Below, piece after piece: positions 26,126 through 36,772 of a stretch of 64,000 bases of DNA. The notes under the pieces were generated by a model. That model worked only from the letters and a program-made list of their open reading frames with translations. It had not been told where the DNA came from and made no database searches. The position numbers were made by a program, and so were the translations under genes. Source of the stretch: Bacteroides ovatus (lineage in GTDB: Bacteria; Bacteroidota; Bacteroidia; Bacteroidales; Bacteroidaceae); the NCBI RefSeq assembly GCF_001314995.1, contig NZ_CP012938.1:2542001-2606000 (forward strand), in the 5' to 3' direction. Position 1 is the stretch's first letter. Every line of letters starts with the position of its first letter.

Positions 26126-27904
26126 ATGATTGATGAAAGAGCATACGAGTTACTTTGCTGCCAGCTGGGTCTGGCGAATGAGGAAAAGGCAGGTCTTCGC
26201 AAACAGAATAAAGAATTGATTGCGAGGCTTGAGTCTATTGAAGAATCCAACAGGGAGAACTCTAAAAATCTGATAGATACCATCAATGATCTCAAAGATA
26301 CCATCGAAAAGCAGTCAACCACGGTTGAACATTACAGGAAAGAAATGGAACTTATGAGAAAGCAGCTTGAAGCAAAGGATGAGGTGAACAGGATGCTGGC
26401 AAACGAGATCTCCAATCTCAGACTTCAGCTTGAGGACAGCAGGAAACACCGTTTCGGCCGTACTTCCGAGCAAAGAAGGCTGTTGAACAACCGTAATCTC
26501 GACAAGTCCGCTCTGGAACAATCCGAGTATGACGGTTCTGACAGGAAGGATGATAATAATAAGACCGATGATAACGAAACCGGCAGCAATACCTCTTCCG
26601 GCAACATACCTGCCCAGAACAGCAAACCTTCAAGGAGAAAGGAAACCGCACCACGTGCCGGGAAAACAAAATTGAAAGTTGACAAGGTGGTAGTACATGA
26701 AGTGGACGAGTATTACACGCTTCCAGAAGGGGGACGGTTTATGAACCGCAACGGTATGCCTGATGTGTGGGAATACAGGGTCATAGAACATGTAAGGGCT
26801 TATAACGTGGAGCATGTTTACAAGGTGGCAAGGGTAAAGCTTGCGGACGGCACTTTCACAAGCACCATGGAACATCCGCTGAAAAACCTTGGAGGTATCT
26901 TCTCTCCTGAACTGCTTGCCCGTCTGCTTTGTCTGAAATATGACTTCAGCATGCCTGAGAACAGACAGATAAGACTGCTTGCAAGAGAGGGTATCCACAT
27001 AAGCAATACCACGCTGAACAGCTATATCCATAACGGAATCGCCAAACTAAGGGAGTTCATGGAAGATGTCTTCAAGGAGTTTGTACAGAGAGCTAATTAC
27101 CTTATGGTTGATGAGACTACTGAGCTTGTTGGAGTGGAAACAAAGGAAGGTAAGGCTTACAGGAGAAAGTACTTATGGGCTTTCTTTGCCAAGCATATTA
27201 AGATGGTCTATTATCACTATAATAACGGCAGCAGGTCGTCCGATGCGGCAAAATCATTCCTGGAATATTTTATGGGAACCATATCCACTGACGGATATAC
27301 GGTTTACAGGATGTTTGACGGAGACGACTCAAAGGTGCTTCATATAGGATGCTGGACGCATTGTAGAAGGTTGTGGGTTGATGCCCTGCCTTCAGACAGA
27401 ACAGCGATGGACATAATAGATCCTATCGGTGAGATGTTCAGAAATGAAGACCTGTTCCGTATGATGAAACTCAGCGGTGAGCAGATTAAGGAAAGAAGGC
27501 TTAAGCTAACAGGACCGATTCTTGAACGTATCCATCATAAGGTGGTCATTATGATGCAGGATGCGAAGATTATGGCTAACGAACTGATGAGAAAGGCCGT
27601 GAACTATACGATAAACCAGTGGAAATCCTTGAGAAATATCCTCAAGGACGGTTCAGCAGAAATCTCGAACAACCTCTGTGAGCAAAGGATGAAACCTGTA
27701 AAGCTGCTGCTCAAGAACTGTATGAACGTTGGCAGTGAGGATGCGGCAGAAAACTCTGCATTCACCTTCTCTCTGATAGAAAGCTGTAAGTTGAACGGCA
27801 TAGACCCTCAGAATTACCTGAAACACTTGTTTGAATGTATTCTTCATGGTAAGGACTGCGACAAGAAGGCTCTTCTGCCATGTTTCTATAAACCGGAATG
27901 TTAA
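26126..27904 (+). CDS. tnpC: IS66 family transposase TnpC, copy 1
   Basis: This 592-aa DDE transposase has a long coiled-coil (about 10-110), a zinc-finger-like and linker region (ETAPRAGKTKLKVDKVVVHEVDEYY, about 175-200), the DDE catalytic domain with the first Asp in YLMVDETTEL, the second in STDGYTVYRMF and the Glu in SAEISNNLCEQRMKPVKLL, and the IS66 C-terminal helix (ENSAFTFSLIESCKLNGIDP). It cuts and joins the element ends. ATG 26126 is chosen; an in-frame GTG at 26099 would add nine residues. The frame is intact, so the element could be active. Confidence 0.95.
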   Translation: MIDERAYELLCCQLGLANEEKAGLRKQNKELIARLESIEESNRENSKNLIDTINDLKDTIEKQSTTVEHYRKEMELMRKQLEAKDEVNRMLANEISNLRLQLEDSRKHRFGRTSEQRRLLNNRNLDKSALEQSEYDGSDRKDDNNKTDDNETGSNTSSGNIPAQNSKPSRRKETAPRAGKTKLKVDKVVVHEVDEYYTLPEGGRFMNRNGMPDVWEYRVIEHVRAYNVEHVYKVARVKLADGTFTSTMEHPLKNLGGIFSPELLARLLCLKYDFSMPENRQIRLLAREGIHISNTTLNSYIHNGIAKLREFMEDVFKEFVQRANYLMVDETTELVGVETKEGKAYRRKYLWAFFAKHIKMVYYHYNNGSRSSDAAKSFLEYFMGTISTDGYTVYRMFDGDDSKVLHIGCWTHCRRLWVDALPSDRTAMDIIDPIGEMFRNEDLFRMMKLSGEQIKERRLKLTGPILERIHHKVVIMMQDAKIMANELMRKAVNYTINQWKSLRNILKDGSAEISNNLCEQRMKPVKLLLKNCMNVGSEDAAENSAFTFSLIESCKLNGIDPQNYLKHLFECILHGKDCDKKALLPCFYKPEC

Positions 27905-27991
27905 AACAAAAATATTTTCTTACGGGCATTTTTATTTTATCGGCTGAAAGACAGCCGATAAAATTGGCGTGGCGGAAAATAGTATGGTTAC

Positions 27992-28000
27992 GGATGAACG
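27992..28000. repeat. Target-site duplication of IS66 copy 1, right
   Basis: GGATGAACG directly follows the right end and matches 25236-25244. Confidence 0.9.
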
Positions 28001-28051
28001 GGAGATTTCCTTATCATTCACCGCTCTTCTTTCATTTATTCAATGCTTCTT

Positions 28052-28086
28052 TTCACCACAGAGGACACGGAGGACACAGAGGTGAA
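28052..28086. repeat. Short dyad with GGACAC direct repeats
   Basis: TTCACC and GGTGAA bound a stretch with tandem GAGGACACGG/GAGGACACAG units. It resembles the CACCACAGA-type intergenic repeat at 59663-59745. Role unknown. Confidence 0.5.
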
Positions 28087-28133
28087 TTTGTTTTATGACT
28101 TACGGTTGCGACCCTAATTTTGATGCGTAATCC

Positions 28134-28672
28134 TCCTACTATAAAGTTGAAAAAACATGAAAACATCTGCCACCTGCAACCAAACGCGTGTAATTCACTA
28201 GTTAATAGATAGTTGTAACGTTGCAGATACTGTTGCAGATAGGTTGCAGATCAAAGTATCTGCCACACAGTATAAGCCTTGCAAAGCCAATTCTCCATGG
28301 GTGCAAAAGTTTATTGTATACATTAACTTCCCGTTTCCAGGCGGGGAACTGTCGTTTCCGGCATTAGAAATTACAATTTCCACGGCAGGAAACGAGAGTT
28401 TCTAAGGCGGGACACTACAGTTTCTACGTAAGGATACTGTCGTTCCCCGTAGAGATACCACAAATTCTCCATAGAGTCACCCCAATTATCCCATAGCTTT
28501 GGATAAAGGAATCAAGGCTTTTTCTTTGATTATATAACGTGTTGCAGATACTTTATCTGCAACCTATCTGCCACAGGTATCTGCAACGTTACAACTATCT
28601 ATTAACTAGTGTATTACACGCGTTTCGTTGCAGGTGGCAGATGTTTTTATGTTTTTCAACTTTATAGTAGGA
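28134..28672. repeat. 539-bp non-coding element with 131-bp inverted arms
   Basis: The left arm (28134-28264) and right arm (28541-28672) are near-perfect inverted copies, both starting TCCTACTATAAAGTTGAAAA when read inward. Each arm holds repeated GTTGCAGATA / TATCTGCAAC words. The 276-bp centre contains a 22-bp tandem array. No protein is plausibly encoded and no target duplication is visible. The right arm ends 12 bp from the xusC stop. It may be a non-autonomous mobile element or a long-hairpin structure; I do not recognise the family. Confidence 0.85.
28328..28503. repeat. Eight degenerate 22-bp tandem repeats
   Basis: The sequence divides without gaps into eight 22-bp units beginning at 28328, 28350, 28372, 28394, 28416, 28438, 28460 and 28482. 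Most share a pyrimidine-rich TTTCC/TTTCT core at unit positions 6-11 and end in AC or ACC. Divergence increases to the right. The period is close to two helical turns. There is no spacer structure, so this is not a CRISPR array. Confidence 0.75.
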
Positions 28673-28683
28673 AAAAATTTCAT

Positions 28684-29892
28684 TCATTTCCGTACCTTTA
28701 TGAGTCTTTTTATCCATAAATAATATCCAGTCAGTGGTAGTGCAGCCCCCAATAAGGCAGCAATAAAGGTAAGTATGCGAGTAAACATTCCTCCCCAGTT
28801 ACCAACATGCACAGAATAAATCCAACCACGAATCTTTCCCGACTTGTCTTGATGTTGATAAAGACTTGTTTCTGTAAATTCACCATTATCCGTATTGAAA
28901 GAATAACGGTCAGATGCCCGCTGATTCCCGAAACGGTTGAAAGACACGCTTGCCGTACCAGAAGAAATACTGATTTGCTTATACTCCGGATTCTGACGTC
29001 CTAGTTTATCATAAATCTCCTGCCAATAAACGAATGGTGAAGTTACCGAGTACATATCACTGTGATTGTTTTCCGGACGTCCGCCTCTTTCACCCTTTCG
29101 AACCTCATTTCCTTCTCTTTTCTTTTCTCGATGGGCTGCCAGTTTGGTATCCCTCTTTTGAGCATCACTTTTCTGTTCATGTCCTTGGGCGGCACGTTGC
29201 TGTACTTCCACCCCGAAGACCTTATAGAAAGCCGTCCGATACCACGGAAAAGACCAGGTCAATCCCGTCAGTGCCATAGCCAGTAGAAAGATCAGAGCAT
29301 ACATTCCGCCTGCCACATGCAAGTCATACCAAAACCTTCTCCAACCTTTTGTTGCTGTTATTTTCAGGCTATTCTTCAATGCTTTACGTGTACGCGGCCA
29401 CCAAATGACAATTCCCGAAATCAGTACAAAAACAAGTAAAAGCGTACTGACACCTACAATCATTTTGCCCCAAAAGATTCCTTCATTTCCCGGATTCATA
29501 CTATCCAGAAGCCAGCGATGCATTCGGAACATAAACATAAAAAAGCCGCTACGCTCGCTTTTTCCTTTTACTTCGCCCGTATACTGGTCTACATACAAAG
29601 ATGCACGACGTGGTTTGGAAAGACTAACCTGATACGCACGTCCGGGATCAGAAGATATGCTGACACCGGTCACCGATACACTGTCAGGCAATGTCGTCGC
29701 CACTTTTTCAAGCAACTTATCCATAGGAAGAGGAGACTCCTTTACCGTTTCTACGTAGTAAAGATCGCGTCGAAACCACTCATTCGCCTCATTTTCAAAT
29801 ACCAGCATGGCACCGGAGAAGCAGACAAGAGTTATTATCAGTCCGAAAGGGACGGAAAGCCACAAATGTATCTTTCTGAATATTTTTTTCAT
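28684..29892 (-). CDS. xusC: XusC-like PepSY-domain inner membrane protein
   Basis: This 402-aa PepSY-associated membrane protein starts MKKIFRKIHLWLSVPFGLIITLVCFSGAMLVFENE. It has helix 1 at about 10-32, a PepSY-type periplasmic region, helices at about 145-165 (VGVSTLLLVFVLISGIVIWWPR) and 195-220 (HVAGGMYALIFLLAMALTGLTWSFPWYR), and a C-terminal helix (LTFIAALLGAALPLTGYYLWIKR). Conserved His residues beside the helices (KIHLW, MHRWLLD, DLHVAGG, YSVHVGNWGG) fit haem-linked ferric reduction. In B. thetaiotaomicron XusC acts with XusA and XusB in xenosiderophore iron use. ATG 29892 is chosen because the longer start at 29925 lies inside a hairpin. Confidence 0.85.
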   Translation of the reverse strand: MKKIFRKIHLWLSVPFGLIITLVCFSGAMLVFENEANEWFRRDLYYVETVKESPLPMDKLLEKVATTLPDSVSVTGVSISSDPGRAYQVSLSKPRRASLYVDQYTGEVKGKSERSGFFMFMFRMHRWLLDSMNPGNEGIFWGKMIVGVSTLLLVFVLISGIVIWWPRTRKALKNSLKITATKGWRRFWYDLHVAGGMYALIFLLAMALTGLTWSFPWYRTAFYKVFGVEVQQRAAQGHEQKSDAQKRDTKLAAHREKKREGNEVRKGERGGRPENNHSDMYSVTSPFVYWQEIYDKLGRQNPEYKQISISSGTASVSFNRFGNQRASDRYSFNTDNGEFTETSLYQHQDKSGKIRGWIYSVHVGNWGGMFTRILTFIAALLGAALPLTGYYLWIKRLIKVRK

Positions 29893-29912
29893 GTTTTCAA
29901 TCCTATTTCTTG

Positions 29913-29949
29913 AAAAAGCCTGCAAAGCTTTCCGCTCGGCAGGCTTTTA
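29913..29949 (-). terminator. Intercistronic hairpin between xusB and xusC
   Basis: AAAAGCCTGC and GCAGGCTTTT form a perfect 10-bp stem around a 15-nt loop, followed on the minus strand by T-rich sequence. It may attenuate transcription into xusC or protect the upstream mRNA end. Confidence 0.65.
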
Positions 29950-29981
29950 TCTACAAAAGATTCTCTATTTAACCGACTGTA

Positions 29982-33145
<3,164 letters not shown>

Positions 33146-33232
33146 GTAACCATACTATTTTCCGCCACGCCAATTTTATCGGCTGTCTTTCAGCCGATAA
33201 AATAAAAATGCCCGTAAGAAAATATTTTTGTT

Positions 33233-35011
33233 TTAACATTCCGGTTTATAGAAACATGGCAGAAGAGCCTTCTTGTCGCAGTCCTTACCATGAAGAATAC
33301 ATTCAAACAAGTGTTTCAGGTAATTCTGAGGGTCTATGCCGTTCAACTTACAGCTTTCTATCAGAGAGAAGGTGAATGCAGAGTTTTCTGCCGCATCCTC
33401 ACTGCCAACGTTCATACAGTTCTTGAGCAGCAGCTTTACAGGTTTCATCCTTTGCTCACAGAGGTTGTTCGAGATTTCTGCTGAACCGTCCTTGAGGATA
33501 TTTCTCAAGGATTTCCACTGGTTTATCGTATAGTTCACGGCCTTTCTCATCAGTTCGTTAGCCATAATCTTCGCATCCTGCATCATAATGACCACCTTAT
33601 GATGGATACGTTCAAGAATCGGTCCTGTTAGCTTAAGCCTTCTTTCCTTAATCTGCTCACCGCTGAGTTTCATCATACGGAACAGGTCTTCATTTCTGAA
33701 CATCTCACCGATAGGATCTATTATGTCCATCGCTGTTCTGTCTGAAGGCAGGGCATCAACCCACAACCTTCTACAATGCGTCCAGCATCCTATATGAAGC
33801 ACCTTTGAGTCGTCTCCGTCAAACATCCTGTAAACCGTATATCCGTCAGTGGATATGGTTCCCATAAAATATTCCAGGAATGATTTTGCCGCATCGGACG
33901 ACCTGCTGCCGTTATTATAGTGATAATAGACCATCTTAATATGCTTGGCAAAGAAAGCCCATAAGTACTTTCTCCTGTAAGCCTTACCTTCCTTTGTTTC
34001 CACTCCAACAAGCTCAGTAGTCTCATCAACCATAAGGTAATTAGCTCTCTGTACAAACTCCTTGAAGACATCTTCCATGAACTCCCTTAGTTTGGCGATT
34101 CCGTTATGGATATAGCTGTTCAGCGTGGTATTGCTTATGTGGATACCCTCTCTTGCAAGCAGTCTTATCTGTCTGTTCTCAGGCATGCTGAAGTCATATT
34201 TCAGACAAAGCAGACGGGCAAGCAGTTCAGGAGAGAAGATACCTCCAAGGTTTTTCAGCGGATGTTCCATGGTGCTTGTGAAAGTGCCGTCCGCAAGCTT
34301 TACCCTTGCCACCTTGTAAACATGCTCCACGTTATAAGCCCTTACATGTTCTATGACCCTGTATTCCCACACATCAGGCATACCGTTGCGGTTCATAAAC
34401 CGTCCCCCTTCTGGAAGCGTGTAATACTCGTCCACTTCATGTACTACCACCTTGTCAACTTTCAATTTTGTTTTCCCGGCACGTGGTGCGGTTTCCTTTC
34501 TCCTTGAAGGTTTGCTGTTCTGGGCAGGTATGTTGCCGGAAGAGGTATTGCTGCCGGTTTCGTTATCATCGGTCTTATTATTATCATCCTTCCTGTCAGA
34601 ACCGTCATACTCGGATTGTTCCAGAGCGGACTTGTCGAGATTACGGTTGTTCAACAGCCTTCTTTGCTCGGAAGTACGGCCGAAACGGTGTTTCCTGCTG
34701 TCCTCAAGCTGAAGTCTGAGATTGGAGATCTCGTTTGCCAGCATCCTGTTCACCTCATCCTTTGCTTCAAGCTGCTTTCTCATAAGTTCCATTTCTTTCC
34801 TGTAATGTTCAACCGTGGTTGACTGCTTTTCGATGGTATCTTTGAGATCATTGATGGTATCTATCAGATTTTTAGAGTTCTCCCTGTTGGATTCTTCAAT
34901 AGACTCAAGCCTCGCAATCAATTCTTTATTCTGTTTGCGAAGACCTGCCTTTTCCTCATTCGCCAGACCCAGCTGGCAGCAAAGTAACTCGTATGCTCTT
35001 TCATCAATCAT
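33233..35011 (-). CDS. tnpC: IS66 family transposase TnpC, copy 2
   Basis: The 592-aa DDE transposase is identical in translation to the one at 26126-27904: N-terminal coiled coil, zinc-finger-like region, DDE domain (MVDETTEL, STDGYTVYR, ISNNLCEQ) and IS66 C-terminal helix. ATG 35011 is chosen; an in-frame GTG at 35038 would add nine residues. Identity to copy 1 points to a very recent transposition. Confidence 0.95.
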   Translation of the reverse strand: MIDERAYELLCCQLGLANEEKAGLRKQNKELIARLESIEESNRENSKNLIDTINDLKDTIEKQSTTVEHYRKEMELMRKQLEAKDEVNRMLANEISNLRLQLEDSRKHRFGRTSEQRRLLNNRNLDKSALEQSEYDGSDRKDDNNKTDDNETGSNTSSGNIPAQNSKPSRRKETAPRAGKTKLKVDKVVVHEVDEYYTLPEGGRFMNRNGMPDVWEYRVIEHVRAYNVEHVYKVARVKLADGTFTSTMEHPLKNLGGIFSPELLARLLCLKYDFSMPENRQIRLLAREGIHISNTTLNSYIHNGIAKLREFMEDVFKEFVQRANYLMVDETTELVGVETKEGKAYRRKYLWAFFAKHIKMVYYHYNNGSRSSDAAKSFLEYFMGTISTDGYTVYRMFDGDDSKVLHIGCWTHCRRLWVDALPSDRTAMDIIDPIGEMFRNEDLFRMMKLSGEQIKERRLKLTGPILERIHHKVVIMMQDAKIMANELMRKAVNYTINQWKSLRNILKDGSAEISNNLCEQRMKPVKLLLKNCMNVGSEDAAENSAFTFSLIESCKLNGIDPQNYLKHLFECILHGKDCDKKALLPCFYKPEC

Positions 35012-35099
35012 GATATAAAGGTACGAAAAATCAGGCACTTACGCAAACTTTTTACCGTTTATTTTTTATACTATCCTGTTGATAATCAGTATGTTAATA

Positions 35100-35444
35100 T
35101 TAGCCTTTCGGACTAACGTACATCTTGTCAACTACAATGCTTTCCGTAAGATAAGCCATGTCCGACCACTGTATCCGGTAGCACCTGGAGACTTCATCAA
35201 ATACAGGTTTCTTGAATTTGCCCATAACAGGACGTTTTTCGTAAAGCACATAAAAACCGCGTTCGTAATGAAGTATCTTCACAACCTTTCGGTTCCGGGA
35301 CATGAACATATATACATTGGACGCATCGCTCGGGTCAAGGGACATTTCTTCCCTTATACTCTCACACAGACGGAAAATGCCTTTCCGCAAATCAACATTA
35401 CCGTTAAACAGGTAATAGTTAAGGTTAGCACTCAGTCCAAGCAT
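35100..35444 (-). CDS. tnpB: IS66 accessory protein TnpB, copy 2
   Basis: The 114-aa IS66 Orf2 family protein is identical in translation to that at 25693-26037. The start lies one base after the tnpA stop, as in copy 1, which suggests coupled translation. It is required for transposition of IS66 elements; its molecular activity is not known. Confidence 0.93.
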   Translation of the reverse strand: MLGLSANLNYYLFNGNVDLRKGIFRLCESIREEMSLDPSDASNVYMFMSRNRKVVKILHYERGFYVLYEKRPVMGKFKKPVFDEVSRCYRIQWSDMAYLTESIVVDKMYVSPKG

Positions 35445-35445
35445 A

Positions 35446-35820
35446 TCATCCTATCATTTTATTAAGCAACAGGCTCAAATCAAGAACGGTGGTGTTTCTC
35501 AGGAACAGTGTTGCGCCAGACGCCAGCTGTAACTTGATCCATTTTATTGGTGGTTCACCTTCAGGATGTTTCACGTCCAACTTCACAGTTGGACTATTGC
35601 ATGGTTTCCCGGTTATCTGGACTTTGGCAACCTTGGGCTGCTCAACCTGGACTGTCTTGCCTAACTTCTCACTCCACAACTGGTGACGCTGCCAGTTCAT
35701 GAACTTGTCGTAATTTACACCATAATCAGCACAGAACTCTCGAAGATCTTTGGTCTCGCTGCATAACTGGTAGAGGTCATATACCTCCTGATAGTTTACT
35801 TTTTCTTTTGCCATAATCAT
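35446..35820 (-). CDS. tnpA: IS66-type accessory protein TnpA, copy 2
   Basis: The 124-aa protein is identical in translation to that at 25317-25691, with a helix-turn-helix-like N-terminal half. It is first of the three transposition genes of the element. Its start lies about 70 bp inside the left terminal repeat of the inverted copy, leaving room for the IS promoter (TATCTTTG at 35843-35850, minus strand). Confidence 0.88.
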   Translation of the reverse strand: MIMAKEKVNYQEVYDLYQLCSETKDLREFCADYGVNYDKFMNWQRHQLWSEKLGKTVQVEQPKVAKVQITGKPCNSPTVKLDVKHPEGEPPIKWIKLQLASGATLFLRNTTVLDLSLLLNKMIG

Positions 35821-35892
35821 TCTTGTTAAAGGTTACGGCGCAAAGATATGGCGGCTAACAACTTATGTCAAGGCGGAAAATAGAATGGTTAC

Positions 35893-35901
35893 ATATTAAC
35901 C
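35893..35901. repeat. Target-site duplication of IS66 copy 2, right
   Basis: ATATTAACC follows the element and matches 33137-33145. On the coding strand it is GGTTAATAT inside the VVNI codons of xusA. Confidence 0.9.
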
Positions 35902-36581
35902 ACTCCCCCAATAGCATCGGTTCCGAATCCTACAGGAACCACTCCTTTATAGACTTCTATACGGTCGGCAAAATTAATAGGAACATTGTTCAAATCGAAT
36001 GCGGCACCGGCTCCCTCCTGTGGTATGCCGTCAATGAAGATTTTCACATGTTTCCCGCTAAAGCCATCGATATACAATTGCATATCCGCCCCCACTCCAC
36101 CTGATTCGCGGAGTTTTACACCGGGCACTTTAGTCAGTGCACCTGCCAAAGTCTGCGTACTATTATGCAATTTCTTCGCATCAATGGCTACCGCATTAAA
36201 AGCAGACTGATTCACACGACCGACTCCGGATGTCGTGACCAGCACCTCTCCCAGTTCTTTTACCGCCGGTGCGATAGTGACGTTTACTTTTATTCTTTCT
36301 CCCTTGGCTAATTTAACTTTCTTTTCTACCGTTTGATAACCGATAGCCGAAACGACGAGTGTATATTCACCTGCTGTCGTTTTCAAATGATATATACCTT
36401 TTTCATCTGTATAGCATCCTTGGTTGGTTCCTTTCAGATAAACTGTCGCAAAATCCACCACTTCTTTCTCCGTGGACATTACTCTACCCGAAATTAAACT
36501 ATTACGGTGACGCCCATGTTGTGAATATACGGATACGGAAAACAAGAATGCCAGAAAAACCCAAAAATATTTATTACTCAT
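35893..36581 (-). pseudogene. xusA: xusA-like TonB-dependent receptor, 5' fragment (signal, regulatory and plug domains)
   Basis: About 230 codons are present: a signal peptide (MSNKYFWVFLAFLFSVSVYSQ), a carboxypeptidase-regulatory-like domain (about 28-112, ISGRVMSTEKEVVDFATVYLKGTN), a TonB-box-like region and most of the plug (VLVTTSGVGRVNQSAFNAV, VPGVKLRESGGVGADMQLYIDG, RIEVYKGVVPVGFGTDAIGGVV). The frame stops immediately inside the IS66 element. Intact, the gene would give a receptor of about 805 residues. The assignment to XusA rests on the receptor type and on the adjoining DUF4374 and PepSY genes. Confidence 0.9.
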
Positions 36582-36631
36582 CTCCTTTTTACCTTTTTAC
36601 TTTATACCTTTTCATTGCTCTAAAAGCGATG

Positions 36632-36667
36632 CAAAGGTAAGCAGAAAGAGGGATGCCAAACAATCCC
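36632..36667 (-). promoter_or_regulatory. Promoter and possible operator of xusABC
   Basis: A -7 element TACCTTTG (36639-36632) lies 50 bp before the xusA ATG, with TTTG upstream at about 17 bp as a short-spaced -33. The -33 lies inside the dyad GGGAT-N8-ATCCC (36650-36667), which could be the operator of an iron-responsive regulator. Regulation is inferred; no known Fur box is evident. Confidence 0.5.
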
Positions 36668-36772
36668 TATCTATTGGTAAAAATAAGACAACAAAAATGA
36701 GGTATATAGATATGTACAATACCTATATATAAGTAAATACTGGATAATTTAAATAAAAAAAGAAAAGAAACC

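Larger units (their letters stand above)
25245..27991 (+). mobile_element. IS66-family insertion sequence, copy 1 (2747 bp)
   Basis: The ends are imperfect inverted repeats: GTAACCATTCTATTTTCCGC at the left and GTAACCATACTATTTTCCGC at the right (read inward), differing at one base in twenty. It carries the three genes typical of IS66 (tnpA, tnpB, tnpC). It is flanked by the 9-bp direct repeat GGATGAACG (25236-25244 and 27992-28000). IS66 elements usually give 8-bp duplications; see findings. A second copy lies inverted at 33146-35892 and encodes identical proteins. This copy is inserted in the loop of a probable pfkA terminator. Confidence 0.96.
25227..28028 (+). terminator. Probable pfkA terminator split by IS66 copy 1
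   Basis: AAGAGCGGTG (25227-25236) and CACCGCTCTT (28019-28028) are perfect 10-bp complements on either side of the insertion. Removing the element and one copy of the 9-bp duplication leaves a stem with a loop of about 26 nt, followed by a T-rich stretch (CTTTCATTTATT). This looks like the former terminator of pfkA or a shared convergent terminator with xusC. Confidence 0.6.
33146..35892 (-). mobile_element. IS66-family insertion sequence, copy 2 (2747 bp, inverted)
   Basis: This has the same length, terminal repeats and three identical proteins as the copy at 25245-27991, but in reverse orientation. It is flanked by the 9-bp direct repeat ATATTAACC. It interrupts xusA within the plug-barrel junction codons. 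Its transposase genes run in the same direction as xusA-xusB-xusC, so transcription leaving its right end could still reach xusB and xusC. Confidence 0.97.

Noticed and set aside
26418..27031. Several antisense frames inside the IS66 transposase gene (mirrored in copy 2)
   Set aside because: They are shadows of tnpC with no family likeness.
28198..28383. A 61-codon open frame inside the inverted-repeat element
   Set aside because: It runs through repeats and the arm sequence, has no family likeness and reads across the 22-bp array, whose period is not a multiple of three.
28328..28503. 22-bp repeat array as a CRISPR
   Set aside because: Units are contiguous and degenerate, with no spacers, and no cas genes are present.
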